Source: Mytilinidion resinicola
Lineage: Eukaryota; Ascomycota; Dothideomycetes; Mytilinidiales; Mytilinidiaceae
Direction: 5' to 3'
Length of the DNA stretch: 64,000 bases
NCBI RefSeq assembly: GCF_010093595.1
Contig: NW_022985455.1
Location: 681,053-745,052 of the forward strand
Shown: positions 1 to 12,618 of the stretch, piece by piece
Position numbering within the stretch: position 1 is the stretch's first letter
Layout of the letters: each line of letters starts with the position of its first letter
Notes under the pieces: generated by a model
Told to the model about the DNA's origin: nothing
Databases searched by the model: none
Seen by the model: the letters and a program-made list of their open reading frames with translations, nothing else
Translations under genes and position numbers: made by a program

Positions 1-669
1 GTGGCGCTTCTTGTACCATTTCTCCTGCTCGGAGCCGGCAGGGACGAGGGACGCGGTGCCGTTGATTGTGACACAGATCTTGGAAAGCGAAGCGCTGTTG
101 ATTCCGAGGAGGAGGGCGGTCAGCGCGGACGGTTCTGGAGAATTCTCACGTCCTATTGACATTAGTGATGTTTACAAGAGGGCGGTGGTAAGGAAAAGAA
201 TGGAAATGCTGGTATTAGTGGGGGGGGGGGAGCTGATACGAACAGTCCAGCACTAAAAAACCGGAAAGTCGACGAAAGCTTGCTGAAAAAGTTGAGAACA
301 AAGTTGAGGATGGGAGTAGTAGTACCGTAGCTAAGCGGACGCGGGCTGACCCAGTCGTGGGCGGATAGTGCAACGTGTGGGTTCTTCTGTAAGTTGTGGA
401 TCTTGCGCGACTGAGGGGGGGACGTCATGGCGATGATGGGGCCGGCGTCGAAGGGGGAGTTGGCGATGTAGGTATAGTTCATGAGACTAATGTGCGGCAC
501 ATTCTCGTTGCTCGTGGCGAGGTTGACCTAGGAGTCATGGATCAACTAGGGCATTCGGGGGCAAGGACGGACGGGACACACTTACGAACCGGGTCTTCAG
601 CAGGCAGGTCTCGACTTCTTCCGGCAGCTTCGTGGAGATGGTGGGGTTGTTTCGCTGAGCCTGAGCCAT
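1..669 (-). CDS. Pyridoxamine 5'-phosphate oxidase-like FMN-binding protein (3' end outside window)
   Basis: Three exons on the minus strand: 669-586, 527-326 and 152 to beyond base 1. Introns are 58 and 173 bp with GTAAGT/TAG and GTACTA/TAG ends, and the frame stays open across both. The start peptide MAQAQRNNPTISTKLPEE runs into a PNPOx split-barrel stretch (TRFVNLATSNENVPHISLMN, then HDWVSPRP, then LLLGINSASLSKICVTINGT). Fungal members of this family are small flavin-binding proteins of uncertain substrate rather than the true vitamin B6 enzyme; that is family knowledge. A run of ten G lies in the second intron, not in coding sequence. The last part of the protein is cut by the window edge. 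The second donor site is the least certain element. Confidence 0.8.
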
Positions 670-1101
670 CGTGCGTGTATTGCGAGCCTGTGTGGTAGGT
701 CTTGGGTGGTGGAAGTGTATGAAAGGACTTCAGAGTGGTCACTGAAGCCGTGGAGGAGAGTGGTGGATGGATCGACGTGCAGTGCAGGAGGAATGAAGCT
801 GGAGTTGTACGTGATGATGGTGTGGCGGCGAGCTTCTCATGGTCAGGGCAGCGGCCCCGCAAAAAGTGGCGGTTGTCAGGCTGGGGGCTGTCAGTGCTTT
901 GCGCCCGCGTTAAAGATTTGTACCTTCGTCGTCAGCTTCACAAGGCAGCGACCACCATATATACTGCACTGCACTACTTCAGAGGACTAGCAATTGAGTG
1001 CTCCATGATAGCCTGGATCAGTTCTACAAAGTCGAGAATTGTCCGACTCGTATACAGCTGCGGCAAGCTGAACACAACATCACCTCACCTCAACCGTCAC
1101 C
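670..1101. other. Divergent intergenic region
   Basis: This is the shared upstream region of the oxidase-like gene (minus) and the phosducin-like gene (plus). Overlapping frames here are short and lack family features. No TATA box or repeat stands out. Confidence 0.6.
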
Positions 1102-2120
1102 ATGGACATGCCAGTCAATGTACCGGTGGACGATCCAAATGCAGATACGGAATGGAACGACATCCTGCGGAAGCATGGTGTTATACCAGAGAAGCCACCG
1201 TCGCCCACTCCAATGATACAAGAAGCGCTGGAGCAGGCTCGCCAGTTGGCACACGAGAATAGGCTAGAGGGCAAGGACTTGGACGAGCTAGCAGCACTCG
1301 AAGACGAAGAGGACGAGGATTTCCTGGAGGAATACAGGTGAGTACCCAGCTACAACATAGGGTTCGAAAAGTCCAAGTGAGACGATGCTCATGCTGCGCA
1401 GGAAAAAGCGATTAGCAGAACTCTCCACCATCGACACTGCCTCCGTATACAACCAAGTCTACCACGTACAGAAGCCCGATTACGCCAAAGACGTCACCGA
1501 AGCCTCCAATGCAGCCTACGTGTTCGTCCTCCTCACATCCTCACAAGGAACCAATACCGAGTCGCGCGTCTTGATCGAAATATGGCGCGACCTGGCGCGC
1601 AGATTCGGTGACATCAAGTTCTGCCAGATTCGCGCCGATTTGTGCGTAGAAGGATACCCTGACAAAAACACGCCAACAGTGTTGGTCTACAAGGATGGAG
1701 ATATCAAACGGCAGCTTGTGACGCTGCGGGAGCTTCAGGGTCCACGTACAAAGGCACGAGGTATGTTAGGCTGTTTGCTTGCGAAACATTATTCCAGTTG
1801 TGGTATTCCCGGGTATATTGCGCATTCTTTTGGTCCAAAGTCGCTCCTGTACAAGCTTTATTCCCCATGATCAGTGGACGGGAACACGGATACTCCCACC
1901 CGTAGCCTTCTAGTCGGAACCTCGTAACACTCGCGATGCTGACAACCCATGAACTGCAGATGTCGAAAAAGTCCTTGTCGAAGTTGGCGCAGTAAGTCAC
2001 GGCGACCACCGAATACAGAAGCGGAACGAGCGCTCCGAAGACGCAGAAGCTAGCCACAAGACGATAAAGCAGGGCAAGACTAGTACCACGCAAGACGACG
2101 ACGACAGCGATTGGGACTGA
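1102..2120 (+). CDS. plp2: Phosducin-like protein, Plp2/PDCL3 family
   Basis: Exons 1102-1337, 1402-1760 and 1960-2120 give 251 residues. The N-terminus has the family signature of a short acidic helical region (DPNADTEWNDILRKHGVIP) followed by EEYRKKRLAEL. A thioredoxin-like domain follows (about residues 85-200) without a CXXC redox pair. The protein ends in the acidic tail DDDDSDWD, as in PDCL3 proteins. These proteins are cytosolic co-factors of the CCT/TRiC chaperonin in folding actin and tubulin, and are essential in yeast (established knowledge). Introns of 64 and 199 bp have GTGAGT and GTATGT donors. The start lies in a CACCATGG context. Length and domain order match the family. Confidence 0.93.
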
Positions 2121-4377
2121 GCGAATGAGACATCCAACGCCATTCAAGCCTCCTGCCTAGCCATCATTCCGCCCAGGCCGGGGCGTGTCCCGCAGCGGGG
2201 TACCATATTCAGAGATACGGGCATTACACAGTGCCTAAAATGGCGACGGTACCGAAATACTCTTGAAGCGTGCCGATATCAGGGCTTGACATTTGCTATG
2301 CCATCTATCTATCTACATAGCATATTAGCGTGTCCACACCGGCCCAAACGTATGCATGTCTCATTCCTGTTGACACGTGGGTGCTTGGTGCAGGGAGCAG
2401 GCTTCTACCACTTCCACCTTCCACCAACTTTAGCGGGCGGCGTCTTCCTTTCCTACTTGGCAATTCAGCCAAGTAGGCTCACATCGACCCAGTACCCAGT
2501 ACCCAGTCCCCGGCATCCTTCACGCCATCTCAGTGCGAGAGAACCGAAAAGGCCGTGAACGGACCGACACCATTAGCCTAACGCAGGCGAGCAGGAACCT
2601 ACACGTTCCAACCCGACAAGCGTCGTCCGCGATCTCTCACAACGGACAGGAACATTACAGTACAGTGCCTGTGGAATAGAAACAACTTCCACCACAGACT
2701 AATCCTCTCGGGAGCAACTAGCAACGGCCGCATGAGGAAACCACCTTCCCAGCGCACCTCCACTCCCACCAAAACCGACCTCACGCCCGACGCACGCCGT
2801 CTGCACGCCAGACGCGCCTCCCCATCACCCTGTCACCCTTACCCATCAAATGATGACAGCTCGTTACATGCATACAACCAGCCTGCAGCTCCACCTCGGC
2901 GAGCATCATGCATACCACCAGACACACACTAAAGCATCCTGGTATCCGAACCCCCCACCCTTCGCCCGCATGTGCCCCGCTTGCATGACTTATCAGTCCT
3001 CCGCCCCACCGCGCGCGCTGACATAACGCGTTGTATGGCGGCTTTGCAGCGCTGACATGTTGGCTTTCTGGGGCCGTGCGTGGAGGAGGGCAGGGATCGG
3101 GATCGGCGGAGCTGGAATTCGGGGTGCAGCGAAGGACGTGTTGGAATGCGAGTGAGCTGATTATGCACGGGATGGGGACAACAGGATTTTGAACGGCAAG
3201 GCAGGAAGGGGAGGGGAAAGAGGGGGGGAGCAGAGCATGTGTTGACTGAGGAGCCTGCCGTGATGGGTTGTCGATTGAAGTGCGAGGGGTGTGCGACGAC
3301 AAGACTCCAAGGAGCGCGAGGCTTGAGGACTGGGATGTGCAATGGTTGTTATTGTACATGGCGGGATAAGACGTGGGAATACACGAGGGCGGGGGGCCGA
3401 ACTGTATAGGCGTATGATAGACGTGCCACGTTGTGTGAAGGTGAGGGATAACTAACTGTGCAAGATCTCGGTGTATTCCGCAGAGAATTATTATTTTACC
3501 TCTCCTGGTTAATCTTGCATCGCAAATTGTTGCCTCCAGTTCTGGGCTCGGATTTGGCGTCTGCTACGGGAAGGAGATGTGCATTTTCGAGTCGAGAGCT
3601 AAAACACAGCTAGCTTTGGTATGCAAGAAGTGTGGATAGCTGTCCGCGAGGTGAGGTGTCAAAGCATCGCCGACTCTCCGTGAACGAAGGACTGAAAGGA
3701 CAGTGAATCGTTTAGGGCTACTGACCCAGTGATGGTGTAGTCGCCATAACAGGAACCATCCGCGATATACCCACCTTTCGTGTCCAATCTTCTATAGATG
3801 CTACTCTGATAAGATATTGAATTGCCTTGTGAAGTATCAACCTGAGCTTCATAAATCACTCCAAAGCGTGAAGCTGGCGAGCGGGATAGGGCCTCCGTCA
3901 TACAAGCATCGCACGTGCATGATTGGATCCAAACCCTCTGGTGATTGTGAAGTCCATTCAAGATCGAGTCAACTCTCTATATCCAAAAGCATCATTCCCT
4001 GCTTTGGTGAGCCTCGCGGGCTATGGTTCTAGACTACACCAACCACACCACCTCCTTCCGATAGCTAGCTTCCAAATGCAGACCGTCAAATGCAGACCGT
4101 CGTTGCAACAAAAAGGGTATAAACAAAAAACGAAGGCGTTTTGAGGGGGGAAATGCTGTAGTGGCAGGATGCTGCGACTAGCAGTCGATCCCACGCCACA
4201 ACAGCTGGTCGTTGTTCGAGTGCGCAGCAACCAGCAACATTTGCATGCTGCACACCTCGTGCAGGGTTTCCAAGCCCCCCAACCAGAAAAAACGCCTGAC
4301 TGCCGTGAACTGCTCGTCCAGCCCTTTTGACGTAGAAAAAGATGAAGCGACTGTGATTACAAAAGATGAGAATCAGC
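2121..4377. other. Intergenic, no gene recognised
   Basis: The 2.3 kb contain only short or biased frames on both strands (the longest, 192 codons on the minus strand near 2781-3359, is Ser/Pro/Cys-biased and has no recognisable domain). Convergent 3' regions of plp2 and the bZIP gene fall here. Confidence 0.5.
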
Positions 4378-5561
4378 TCAAATCAGCTCGTCCCCACCCC
4401 CTCTCCTGCTCTCCTCCACCACCTTCCACACCGCCCGCTCCTCAAACACCGGCCCGTGCCCATCACACCGCGCCAGCCCCCGCAGCCGCTCACACACATC
4501 CGCAATGTCCACAAGCCCCTGCTTCACCAGCGGGTGGCTCTGTATCAGGTCCCACGTCTGCTGGGCGGGGAGCTCCTTGCTGCCGCTAAACCGCTTCGAT
4601 TTCTCCGAGTCCCGGAACGACATTTCAGTGACTACGGTGCTGTGCGTGAGCGAGTGGACGTTGTAGTCTGCGTCGTCAGCCGAGTCGCCGTTGGCGGTGG
4701 GCGAGTAGGAGCCGGAGACTGGGCGGGACGAGGTCGGGGAGTGTGCTGAGGTCGCGCGCAGGAGTTCGTTCTCGGTGCGGACACGTTGCAGGGCGAGCTT
4801 GAGGCGCTCGTTGTCGGATTGCAGGCTGTTGGTGGACGATTCGAGGGCGGAGAGCTTGGCTTCGAGGTCGCGGACGTGGCGTTCTTTGCGCTCGCGGAAG
4901 GCGCGTTGGCTGGGGTATGTTAGCTGCGATGCTCTGTAATCGTGCAAATGCAGTGTACGCCTGGATGGTGACGGCTGTAGGGTAATGTGTGAGGTTGAAG
5001 GGTGCTGACGGCTCATGCGTGAGGCATGGCGACGGGATTGTGCACATGTCCCCTTCAGCCTCTAAGTAAGGAGAGGCACAGTACTCACGCTGCCCGGTTC
5101 TGCGCTTTCCGCCGACTCTGTGCTGGCGTCAAGCCCGTCTCTTTCTCCTCGCTGCTGCTCCGAGTTCGGCTGTCCCGCGCGTCCAGGTCTCCCCCAAGTC
5201 CACTGTCTAGGCTGCCGGCAGGCATTGGAGTATGGCCGCTTACTGGGTCTGGCGAGCCGGAAGTTGCCGGGAGGGCGTTCTGGGAGTATTGGAAGGCATC
5301 GTAAGAGGGCAGGAAAGCTGTGTCGAGGGGTTCCTAGCTTGTGTTAGTCAAGTGGTGAGGTGAGAAAGCGGGGTTATGCCGCAGCTTTCTTAGAGGAAGA
5401 GCACTGATGCTGACTCCAGCCTAAGAAGCTCGGAGAGGGTTCCTTACGATGCTCCGGATCGTGTCGTGGTCGATGGGCTGTGAATAGGTGGGCGTTGGGG
5501 GCAGTCCGATGAACTGGTAGGGGTGCTGTGGTGGAGCGGTGTTGAAATAGGCGTAATCCAT
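4378..5561 (-). CDS. Yap/AP-1-type bZIP transcription factor (Idi-4/RsmA/Fcr3-like)
   Basis: Exons 5561-5448, 5333-5089 and 4909-4378 give 296 residues. The second intron (179 bp) interrupts the basic region, which reads RRKAQNRAAQRAFRERKERH once spliced, with the NxxAQxxFR signature of fungal Yap factors. It is followed by a leucine-zipper coiled coil (LEAKLSALESS...NERLKLALQRVRTENELL). The C-terminus has a conserved block (TWDLIQSHPLVKQGLVDIAD, then CERLRGLARCDGHGPVFEE) which I associate with the Idi-4/RsmA/Fcr3 branch rather than Yap1. The two-cluster cysteine domains of Yap1 are absent. Such factors act in the nucleus in stress response and secondary metabolism (family knowledge). The target genes cannot be read from this window. 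Confidence 0.9.
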
Positions 5562-8500
5562 GGTGACGACACAGGATTTCCGTATCCCAGGCACTGGGAC
5601 GACGATCTGGGACGGAGGATGAGGTGCAGTGTGCTCTTTGCGGTGGCAAGATGCAAATGGCCAAGAAGACGGGCTGATTTGCTTATGTACGAAGGTACGC
5701 GGCCAGCCTGATATGTATACTAAGTACAGCTGAGATGTCGCTGGGTCCTTATATCCTAGCGGGCCGGGGACGCCTTTGCTGCCGCTCGAGATCGATGCGC
5801 CTTCACCGCAGGCCGTGGCACGGGCTGCACGGCTTTCCTCCTCCTCACGCCCCAGCACCCGCCCACCGTGCCCCCCTGGTTAGCAGGGCTTCAACGCTGT
5901 CTTTGTCTGTCCCAGACTGTTTCCTTGCCGGGGCCGGTCTGCCCGCGCCGTCGAGTGTTCGTGCGTGGCGTGGAGGTGCATATCTGCTGCATGGGACCGC
6001 TGGAGGGGCCGCTGGAGAGACTGCAGACAGCGCGCCCTCGGCGACCCTCCGCCGTCGTTGGACGGTCCTGCTGCTGCGTCTGGGGATGAAACGGCGTGGC
6101 ATCAGGCTGGGAACTTGCCTGAACCCAACCGTGCCATCCTTCACCAAGCCCACCCAATCCCTTGCGACCCCGGGCCTCTGCAAGACATGAGGGCTGACGA
6201 TGGGTGCACGCTAGGCTGGTCTGCTAGGGTGAGACTGGAGCCTGTGGCGTTGGCCGGACAGCCTCCCGTTGGTGTTACCTAGCAATTCACTCCCTCCGAC
6301 ATACAGGGTCTTTAATGCTCCTCATCTCCACCTGTCGGGTGCTCCCTGGTGCTTATGGCATTCCACGGCATCGACATCAGACTCCATCGCCATCGTCTGG
6401 CTGCTGCCGTGCTTCCTTGGGTGCTTCCGACCCCGTTTGCTGTGCGATGCTGACTGCCGCTCCCCAGTATCAACCGCCCCCCACAATAGCTTGATGCACA
6501 AATGAGCCGACTTCTTGGTAGTTCACGCCTGCTCAAAGCAGTCGTCTGCAGTTGGTGCACCTGGCTCTCTTCATGCGCCGTTGTTATGGGCAAAGACGGA
6601 TTCAACATGCGCCTGACATAGGATTTCCTAGGCGATATGATCTTTGAAGCACATCTCGTAGAGACTACCTGCTTTGATGAAGACTCGGTCGAAGTCGGCA
6701 TATATCACCTCGGAGCGGCCTTCGAACTGAATGTCTTTCTCTACGCTGGTGAACAACAGGTCAGAACAGTCAAGCAGGTAGGATTCCAAATCAACATCTT
6801 CTTGTCCAAGCACGAACCAAGGAGGACAAAAAAGCAATCTCATCTTGCAAGAGCATGAACACCAATGGCCGACACGACCATCATCACCAGCAACCGCAAG
6901 TCCGTGCTCGACATAGGCCCCTGAATATAGAGACCGCCTTCGAAAGTTGATGCCCGCTCTACAAGGGGTAAGGCCCTCATCTGAAGCAGTCAGCGCTAGC
7001 TGCTTCGAGGGCTAACTTGCTTTCCATGTCCGCGGACCAAGACCTGTCCACTGAGAGATGGTTGTGTTCGGTGCGAACCCCAGGAAAGGCAGTTTCAACG
7101 TTCACCCAGAGACAGAGATGCCATCGGGCACCTATCCCATCGGAGCAACTTACAATAACTATCCTCTACTATCAACTCTCGCCGCGGAGCAAACATCGTA
7201 GTTGTATGGACTGTGGAGCAGCCACTACCCCTCACCGGTTCCACAGTCACCTCCTGGTGTCAGGGCACGGGTGGACTATTCCTAGCTATTGGTACCCTAA
7301 CATTCTCTATTTCAGCTACCCCGGACCCGAACCAATTCTATCGCATGCCTAAATGGATCAGATAAAGACCCTTGGGCCCTTGTCACTTCAGCACATGGAC
7401 AGGACGACGGACAGCGAGCCTCACGCTGCATAGGGCGCGTCTAGGCTCGCCGATCCTAGCCGAGCTTTCACGCTGTCATTTGAAGCTTTTCGCGCCATTC
7501 CCAAACGGGTGCTTGATAATTTTCTATGTATAGTCTATCGCGACCCAAATATCGTCTTGGCAGGGTAGGACCCCGTGTCAGAGAGCCAATCGACAGTCAT
7601 GCCCGCGACAAGCCTTCAACGCAAGCACGACGACCTGTAGAAGAACTTTATTTGGACTTCGCTTTGCTCAATCGCCGGCCTAAAAGAAACCACCAAATTT
7701 AACATCTTCAGCCCGTCTCCATGCGGAAAATGTGCGCGCCTCTCAGTGCAGCATGGCGTTCTTGTATGTCCGAGCCGCCAAAAATAAGCTGCCTGAGGTG
7801 CTCTCTTCTATTCTAGAACCGTGCACCGCAGAGGTATCTACTATGTATATCACACAGCCACTATTTCGGAAGTTCAACCCAGAACCAAGGTGCATGCAAG
7901 TGCCTGAATGCTTCTGGAAGCATTTCCGCCGTTCCATGGTCACGGCAGCTGCAGTCTGACTAAGATCTCAATCTGACCCGGGTAATGCGACGCGTATCAC
8001 CCATAGACCTGTCACCTGGACGTGGCGGTGCATAGCGGTGAGCCTTAGCTAAGCTTCCCATTCCAGTAGGCCTTTATCCACTTCCCATCCAAGCAGACAA
8101 ATTTAAAACTTCAACTCGCCTGAATTGATCCCACTATCTCACTCTAATCTCGCATGGGTCCTTCTTTAGGTGCCGTTATCCGGTCAGTGGAATCAAGCCT
8201 CCTTGCGACGGATAGCCCACCTAGCAGAGTTATATCATTACATGCACAACTCTCTACTCGCTTCCACAGGAAATATGCAAGTCCATGCCTGTGAAGAGCA
8301 GCACCCCACCCGCAAACTCCTGCCACGTCTTCGTCTTCAAGATTGCGACAATAGCGCTACAACCGCATATGCAGCTGCAACTCGTCCCGTCTGGCGCGCC
8401 GGCCGCAGAAACTTACTTTTTAAGTTTTATTTCCACCAATTGCAGTCCGTACTTCCTGAAATATATCCACCTGCATGGCTAGTCATGTGTCTTGGTAACG

Positions 8501-10349
8501 AGAGCCGTCGACCATGGAGAAGTGGACATGGGTAGTCATCCTACCTAAGCAGTAGGGCTTGGACTTGGATTTATATCCGGACAACACCTCGTGCATATCC
8601 CACTTTTGACTGTGGATCTAGGTGATGAGTGTGCGATGGATGGGCAAGGTGACGGTAACATACGGCGCGGAGGCTTCTCTCCGTCTTGTATTGAAGCTTG
8701 CGGATTCAGAGGGCTTTTTATTAGTGAGTATACGTCATCTACCTGCGATTCTTTCTACTAACCATCACTTTCTGTTTTTGTTTCGATAACGCCGTCCGCG
8801 GAATCGAGCTGTGCGGTTCTCTGGTTCAAAACTCGCTGCTAATTAGGATACTAGTCATCTCTCTAACCGCTTCCTCTGCTATCCTACAATTCCATCATCT
8901 CGAAATCAACTTAGATGCGCCGAGTTTCAGGCCTAGCACGATTTCTGCTCTCATCCAGACAGACCTCTCCCCGTTTCCAGGCTAACGCAGTCTCATAACC
9001 TCGCAGCAATCTCCACAGCTCCAGCGCAACCATCGTATCCTCCTCCCCTCTTCAAGCTACGCGATCATCCCCGCTTCTCCCCATCGGGGGAAACAATACC
9101 CAAAGGCGCCAGCTCGCCCACCTTCAAACATATTTCCTTCAACAACTCACACACCCCCTCACCACCCACATCTACAAAAACTCCACCCAGTTCCCACCCC
9201 AAAAAAAATCAATCCTCAAACGACCCTTTAAGCACACAAAAAGCCTCAATCTCTTCCCATCTCAAAGTTCCACCCTCCTCCCCTCGCTCCTCGCAACCAC
9301 CCAGCATGCCTCACCCATCCTCCAAGTCCTACTCCCATCCCACACGCACTCCGCCCCCTACATCTGCCAACTCAGCCACGGGCCTCCTACGGCACCCGCA
9401 ACCCCACCTCAACCTCAGCAAACGCAAACGTCCAACAATCACGATTTCTGTTCAACATCGCTGCTCCCCCCCCCCCTCCCCTCCTTCTCCACTACCTCCA
9501 GGCTCCAGGCCCCAGACACTTGGACATGGCACAGACACGGCGGGGGCGCAGAAACGCCCACGCATCAACGGCATCCGTAAGCGGCTCCTCCAACACCGTT
9601 TACGATCAATGGCGGTACTGCATCGATGTCGGGACGATTTTGTCCAGCCGGCCCCCCATGCTCGTGCGGAGGAGGAAGCGAGTGGGGCGTGAAGGAGTGT
9701 GGAGGGGATGGGGAGGATAGTCGATACCGCGCCGAGCTTACGGAGGCGGGATAAAGACTCGAGTTCCGATGGGGGCCGCCGCGATGGAAGGGGGGGAGGG
9801 GCGGCGGGGGGATGGCTGGAAAGGGGGCTGGGAAGTTGGCGCAGGGGGGTAGATTGGGAGGCGGAGAGGTTAGAGGGAACCCTCCTTTGTTGTCAGAAAC
9901 AGCTTCTTGCTGCGCTGATATCACGTGACAGTTCTCAAGTTATTCCCTACAAAGGAAATGTGAGGGAGCAGATTATCAAGATTGCGATTGAGAGCATCAG
10001 CCGCCTGACGTAGCGTAAGTGGAAGGTGTGTGCTGCTTGGGGTACCAGCTAGGCAAGTTTCGAGTATTTACAGGAGGTAGGTGAGTGAAAAATGAGGAAA
10101 CTCGATGGACCTACAACGTTAGACGTAAGCCGTAAGGTGTCTACACTCAGAGAACATTTGAAAATCATGAAACACAGCACGAATTAGAAGGCATGAGAGG
10201 TGTTTTCAGAATCGTTCTGATTGGTACTACTAATACAATGCCTTATCCGCATCTTCTGCCGTAGCAGGGAGCATCCATTCCCATCCCGATGTCATCGCCG
10301 TCATGAAAGAAACAAAGGAGAAGTCATGAACCAAAGCTAGACCAGCAGT
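5562..10349. other. Long gene-poor region
   Basis: The 4.8 kb have no frame with a recognisable domain. Part of 5562-6300 is probably the bZIP promoter. Between 6500 and 8600 all frames are short; a 71-codon minus frame at 6628-6843 has protein-like composition but no identifiable relative. From about 8900 to 9500 the plus strand is strongly C/T-rich, then from about 9650 to 9890 it switches to G/A-rich. Nothing resembles an intact transposon. Confidence 0.45.
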
Positions 10350-11549
10350 CTAGTACTGGCCAGTTTGGCCAGACTGACCAGAGGCGTAGGTCTTGTTGCC
10401 GCCAGTAGTCTTCGAGCCATCCAGGTCAGAGTCAACGCGGGGGTCGGCCTTGTTGAGCAAGTCCGACTTGTGCGGGCCGGCAGTGTTGAATGCAGGGCCG
10501 GGAAGCTCGTTGCTGTACTGCGGCGCGCCGGCAGTGTGGCTGTGGGTTGGGACACCGTGGGCGGTGGTAGAGTGACCGGTGAGACCGCCAGTGGTGCCTG
10601 AATGGCCGGTAAGACCACCCGTGGTGCCTGAGTGACCGGCAAGACCACCTGTGTGGGTGTCGCCGTAGCGGCCAGTGGTACCTGAGTGACCGGTAAGGCC
10701 GCCGGTGGTGCCTGAGTTGCCGGTAAGACCGTCGGTCGTACCTGTGTGGGTGTTGCCGTAGCCGCCAGTCGTAGAGTCAACGCACGGGTCGAGCTTGTTG
10801 CCAACAGCAGAGTCGTGCGGGCCGTTGTTGGCGGTGCGAGTGTGCGTGGTGTTGCCGCCGGTCAGGCCGCCAGCGTGGGTGCCGTCGTAGCCTCCCGTGG
10901 CGGTGCCGGTGTGAGTGTTTGACGAATAGGTCCCAGCCGTGGAATCGACACGGGGATCGAGCTTGTTCGCTATAGCGGTATCGTGGGGGCCGTTGTTGGC
11001 AGTGTGAGAGGTGTGCGTGGCGCTGTTGCCAGTGAGGCCGCCGGAGTGGGTGTTTCCGGTCAGGCCTCCGGAGTGGGTAGTCGACTGGCCGGTATTCACC
11101 GTAGGGTCGACGGTGTTCGCGGCATGGCTGTAGTGAGGAGCCCCTGTGGCGGTAGAGTGAGCCGTCAGGCCTTGGTTGCCATAGCCTCCAGTCGTGCCGG
11201 TCGTCGAGTCAACGCGTGGGTCGACCTTGTTCGCAATAGCAGAGTCGTGCGGTCCATTGTTGGCAGAGTGGGTATGAGCACCGGTGTGGGTGCCGGTGTG
11301 AGCGCCAGTGTGAGTTCCAGTAGTGGCATGGCCAGTGTTGCCATATGTCGTCTCTCCAGTGCGGCCAGCGGGGTCTAGCAGGCTGGCGTGCTCATTGTTG
11401 GCAGAATGGCCGAGGCCAGTGTTGGTATGCGAGCCGGTAACGCCTGTATGCGTACCCGTCGTGCCCGTCGTGCCAGTGGTGCCGGTGGTGTTGGAGTCCT
11501 TGTGCAGGATGTTCTCGACCTTGTTCTTGATCTGTTCAACCACGGGCAT
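10350..11549 (-). CDS. Low-complexity Gly/Thr/His repeat protein with DPRVDS motifs
   Basis: A single uninterrupted 399-residue frame. Residues 1-18 form a short amphipathic start (MPVVEQIKNKVENILHKDSN). The rest is Gly, Thr, His, Ser and Asn with almost no hydrophobic residues. A motif of the type GPHDSAIANKxDPRVDS occurs around residues 99-115, 188-203, 243-259 (DPCVDS) and 358-374, with degenerate copies near 50-60 and 137-152. Tandem GGLTGHSGTT decapeptides fill residues 274-328. Fungal proteins with ANK-DPRVDS motifs are known as uncharacterised, hydrophilic, LEA-like, often stress- or conidiation-linked proteins; that role is inference here. The DNA repeats would allow copy-number change by slippage. 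Confidence 0.75.
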   Translation of the reverse strand: MPVVEQIKNKVENILHKDSNTTGTTGTTGTTGTHTGVTGSHTNTGLGHSANNEHASLLDPAGRTGETTYGNTGHATTGTHTGAHTGTHTGAHTHSANNGPHDSAIANKVDPRVDSTTGTTGGYGNQGLTAHSTATGAPHYSHAANTVDPTVNTGQSTTHSGGLTGNTHSGGLTGNSATHTSHTANNGPHDTAIANKLDPRVDSTAGTYSSNTHTGTATGGYDGTHAGGLTGGNTTHTRTANNGPHDSAVGNKLDPCVDSTTGGYGNTHTGTTDGLTGNSGTTGGLTGHSGTTGRYGDTHTGGLAGHSGTTGGLTGHSGTTGGLTGHSTTAHGVPTHSHTAGAPQYSNELPGPAFNTAGPHKSDLLNKADPRVDSDLDGSKTTGGNKTYASGQSGQTGQY

Positions 11550-11671
11550 GATTGCGGTTGCTGGGGGTGAGTTGATTGAGGAAGTTGATTGTGTGATTCG
11601 AATTGGGGGTTGTAGAGTGGCAGAATTGTTTGTGGATGTTGAAGAAGGGTTGAAGAGCAGAGCCGGTGATG

Positions 11672-11679
11672 TTATATAG
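11672..11679 (-). promoter_or_regulatory. Candidate TATA box of the DPRVDS-repeat gene
   Basis: Reading on the minus strand, CTATATAA lies about 122 bp upstream of the ATG at 11549, a plausible distance for a short 5' leader. Strong TATA boxes in fungi often mark inducible genes, consistent with a stress protein. Confidence 0.4.
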
Positions 11680-12618
11680 ACGCCGAAAGATTTGAGCGCA
11701 ATTGTGACGTCAGGCTAGAAACAGCCGACCGAAACCCAAAGCAGCCTGCGGAAGCCGCCACGCCGCTGTGGAACTTTTCGACCCAAATGGTGTGATGCTA
11801 ACCCTTGGGGCAGGAAAGGGCGCTGGGCAGCAGGTACGCACCCGGTGCTCGCCCGCTCTTACTGGACACCACCAAGTGCGGGGCCGCGATGAGTTGCATT
11901 GACGTAAAATCAGGCGCCGCTAAATTGTTTCTTTGTCTGGAATAATCACGACACGAGGCGTTTCAGGGAAGCAGTTGGGCGAGCGCCACCGGTGTAGTTG
12001 GAATAGAACGGGGTCTCGTCCGAAAGCGGCACAAGATATACATGTGGCGGTGCGGGCGCCACAGCTCCTGCGTCATTGCGGGGTGACCAAGGGCCATCCC
12101 TTCCGTTAGGGCGCCGGTTTGGGCGCCCTACGAGACAGAACGGTCATCGCCCGCATTCCACGGATTCCGATTCAAGCGGGGCATCCTCCAGCCACACGCA
12201 ACCGGGAAGTTGCAGTCTGGCCGCATTCCCATGTGCCCATCTGCAAATTCCATCATGACGCGCCCGCTTTGGGCACCTGACGTATGCCGATTCAATATGC
12301 GTGTGTGCGAGATGCGCTGGCCGGGCAGTGTCACGTGTCACATCAATTCGGATGTCGGTAGATCGGGAGTTCCTGGACGATGCTCCCGTTGCCGCGGGCG
12401 GTGAGAGAGTCCAGAACTAGACGAGTTCTGCTGTGTAAGGCTGAACTCAGTGGGGGAAGGTGCAGGTGGTGGGTGGGGTGCTGCTCGTGACGGTGCCACT
12501 TCGATGACGTCCGTCTGGCGCAAACGTCCAGAAATGTGAATGCGTGTAAACACCATCACCAACCCCTTCAACCCCTCCCTACGAACCCTTCACCCAGCAA
12601 CTATTGCTATATTCCATC
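11680..12618. other. Divergent intergenic region
   Basis: Upstream DNA of the DPRVDS-repeat gene (minus) and the Rrt8-like gene (plus). No convincing gene, RNA or repeat is seen. Confidence 0.55.

Noticed and set aside
2781..3359. 192-codon minus frame
   Set aside because: Ser/Pro/Cys-rich, no domain, overlapped by another frame of similar quality.
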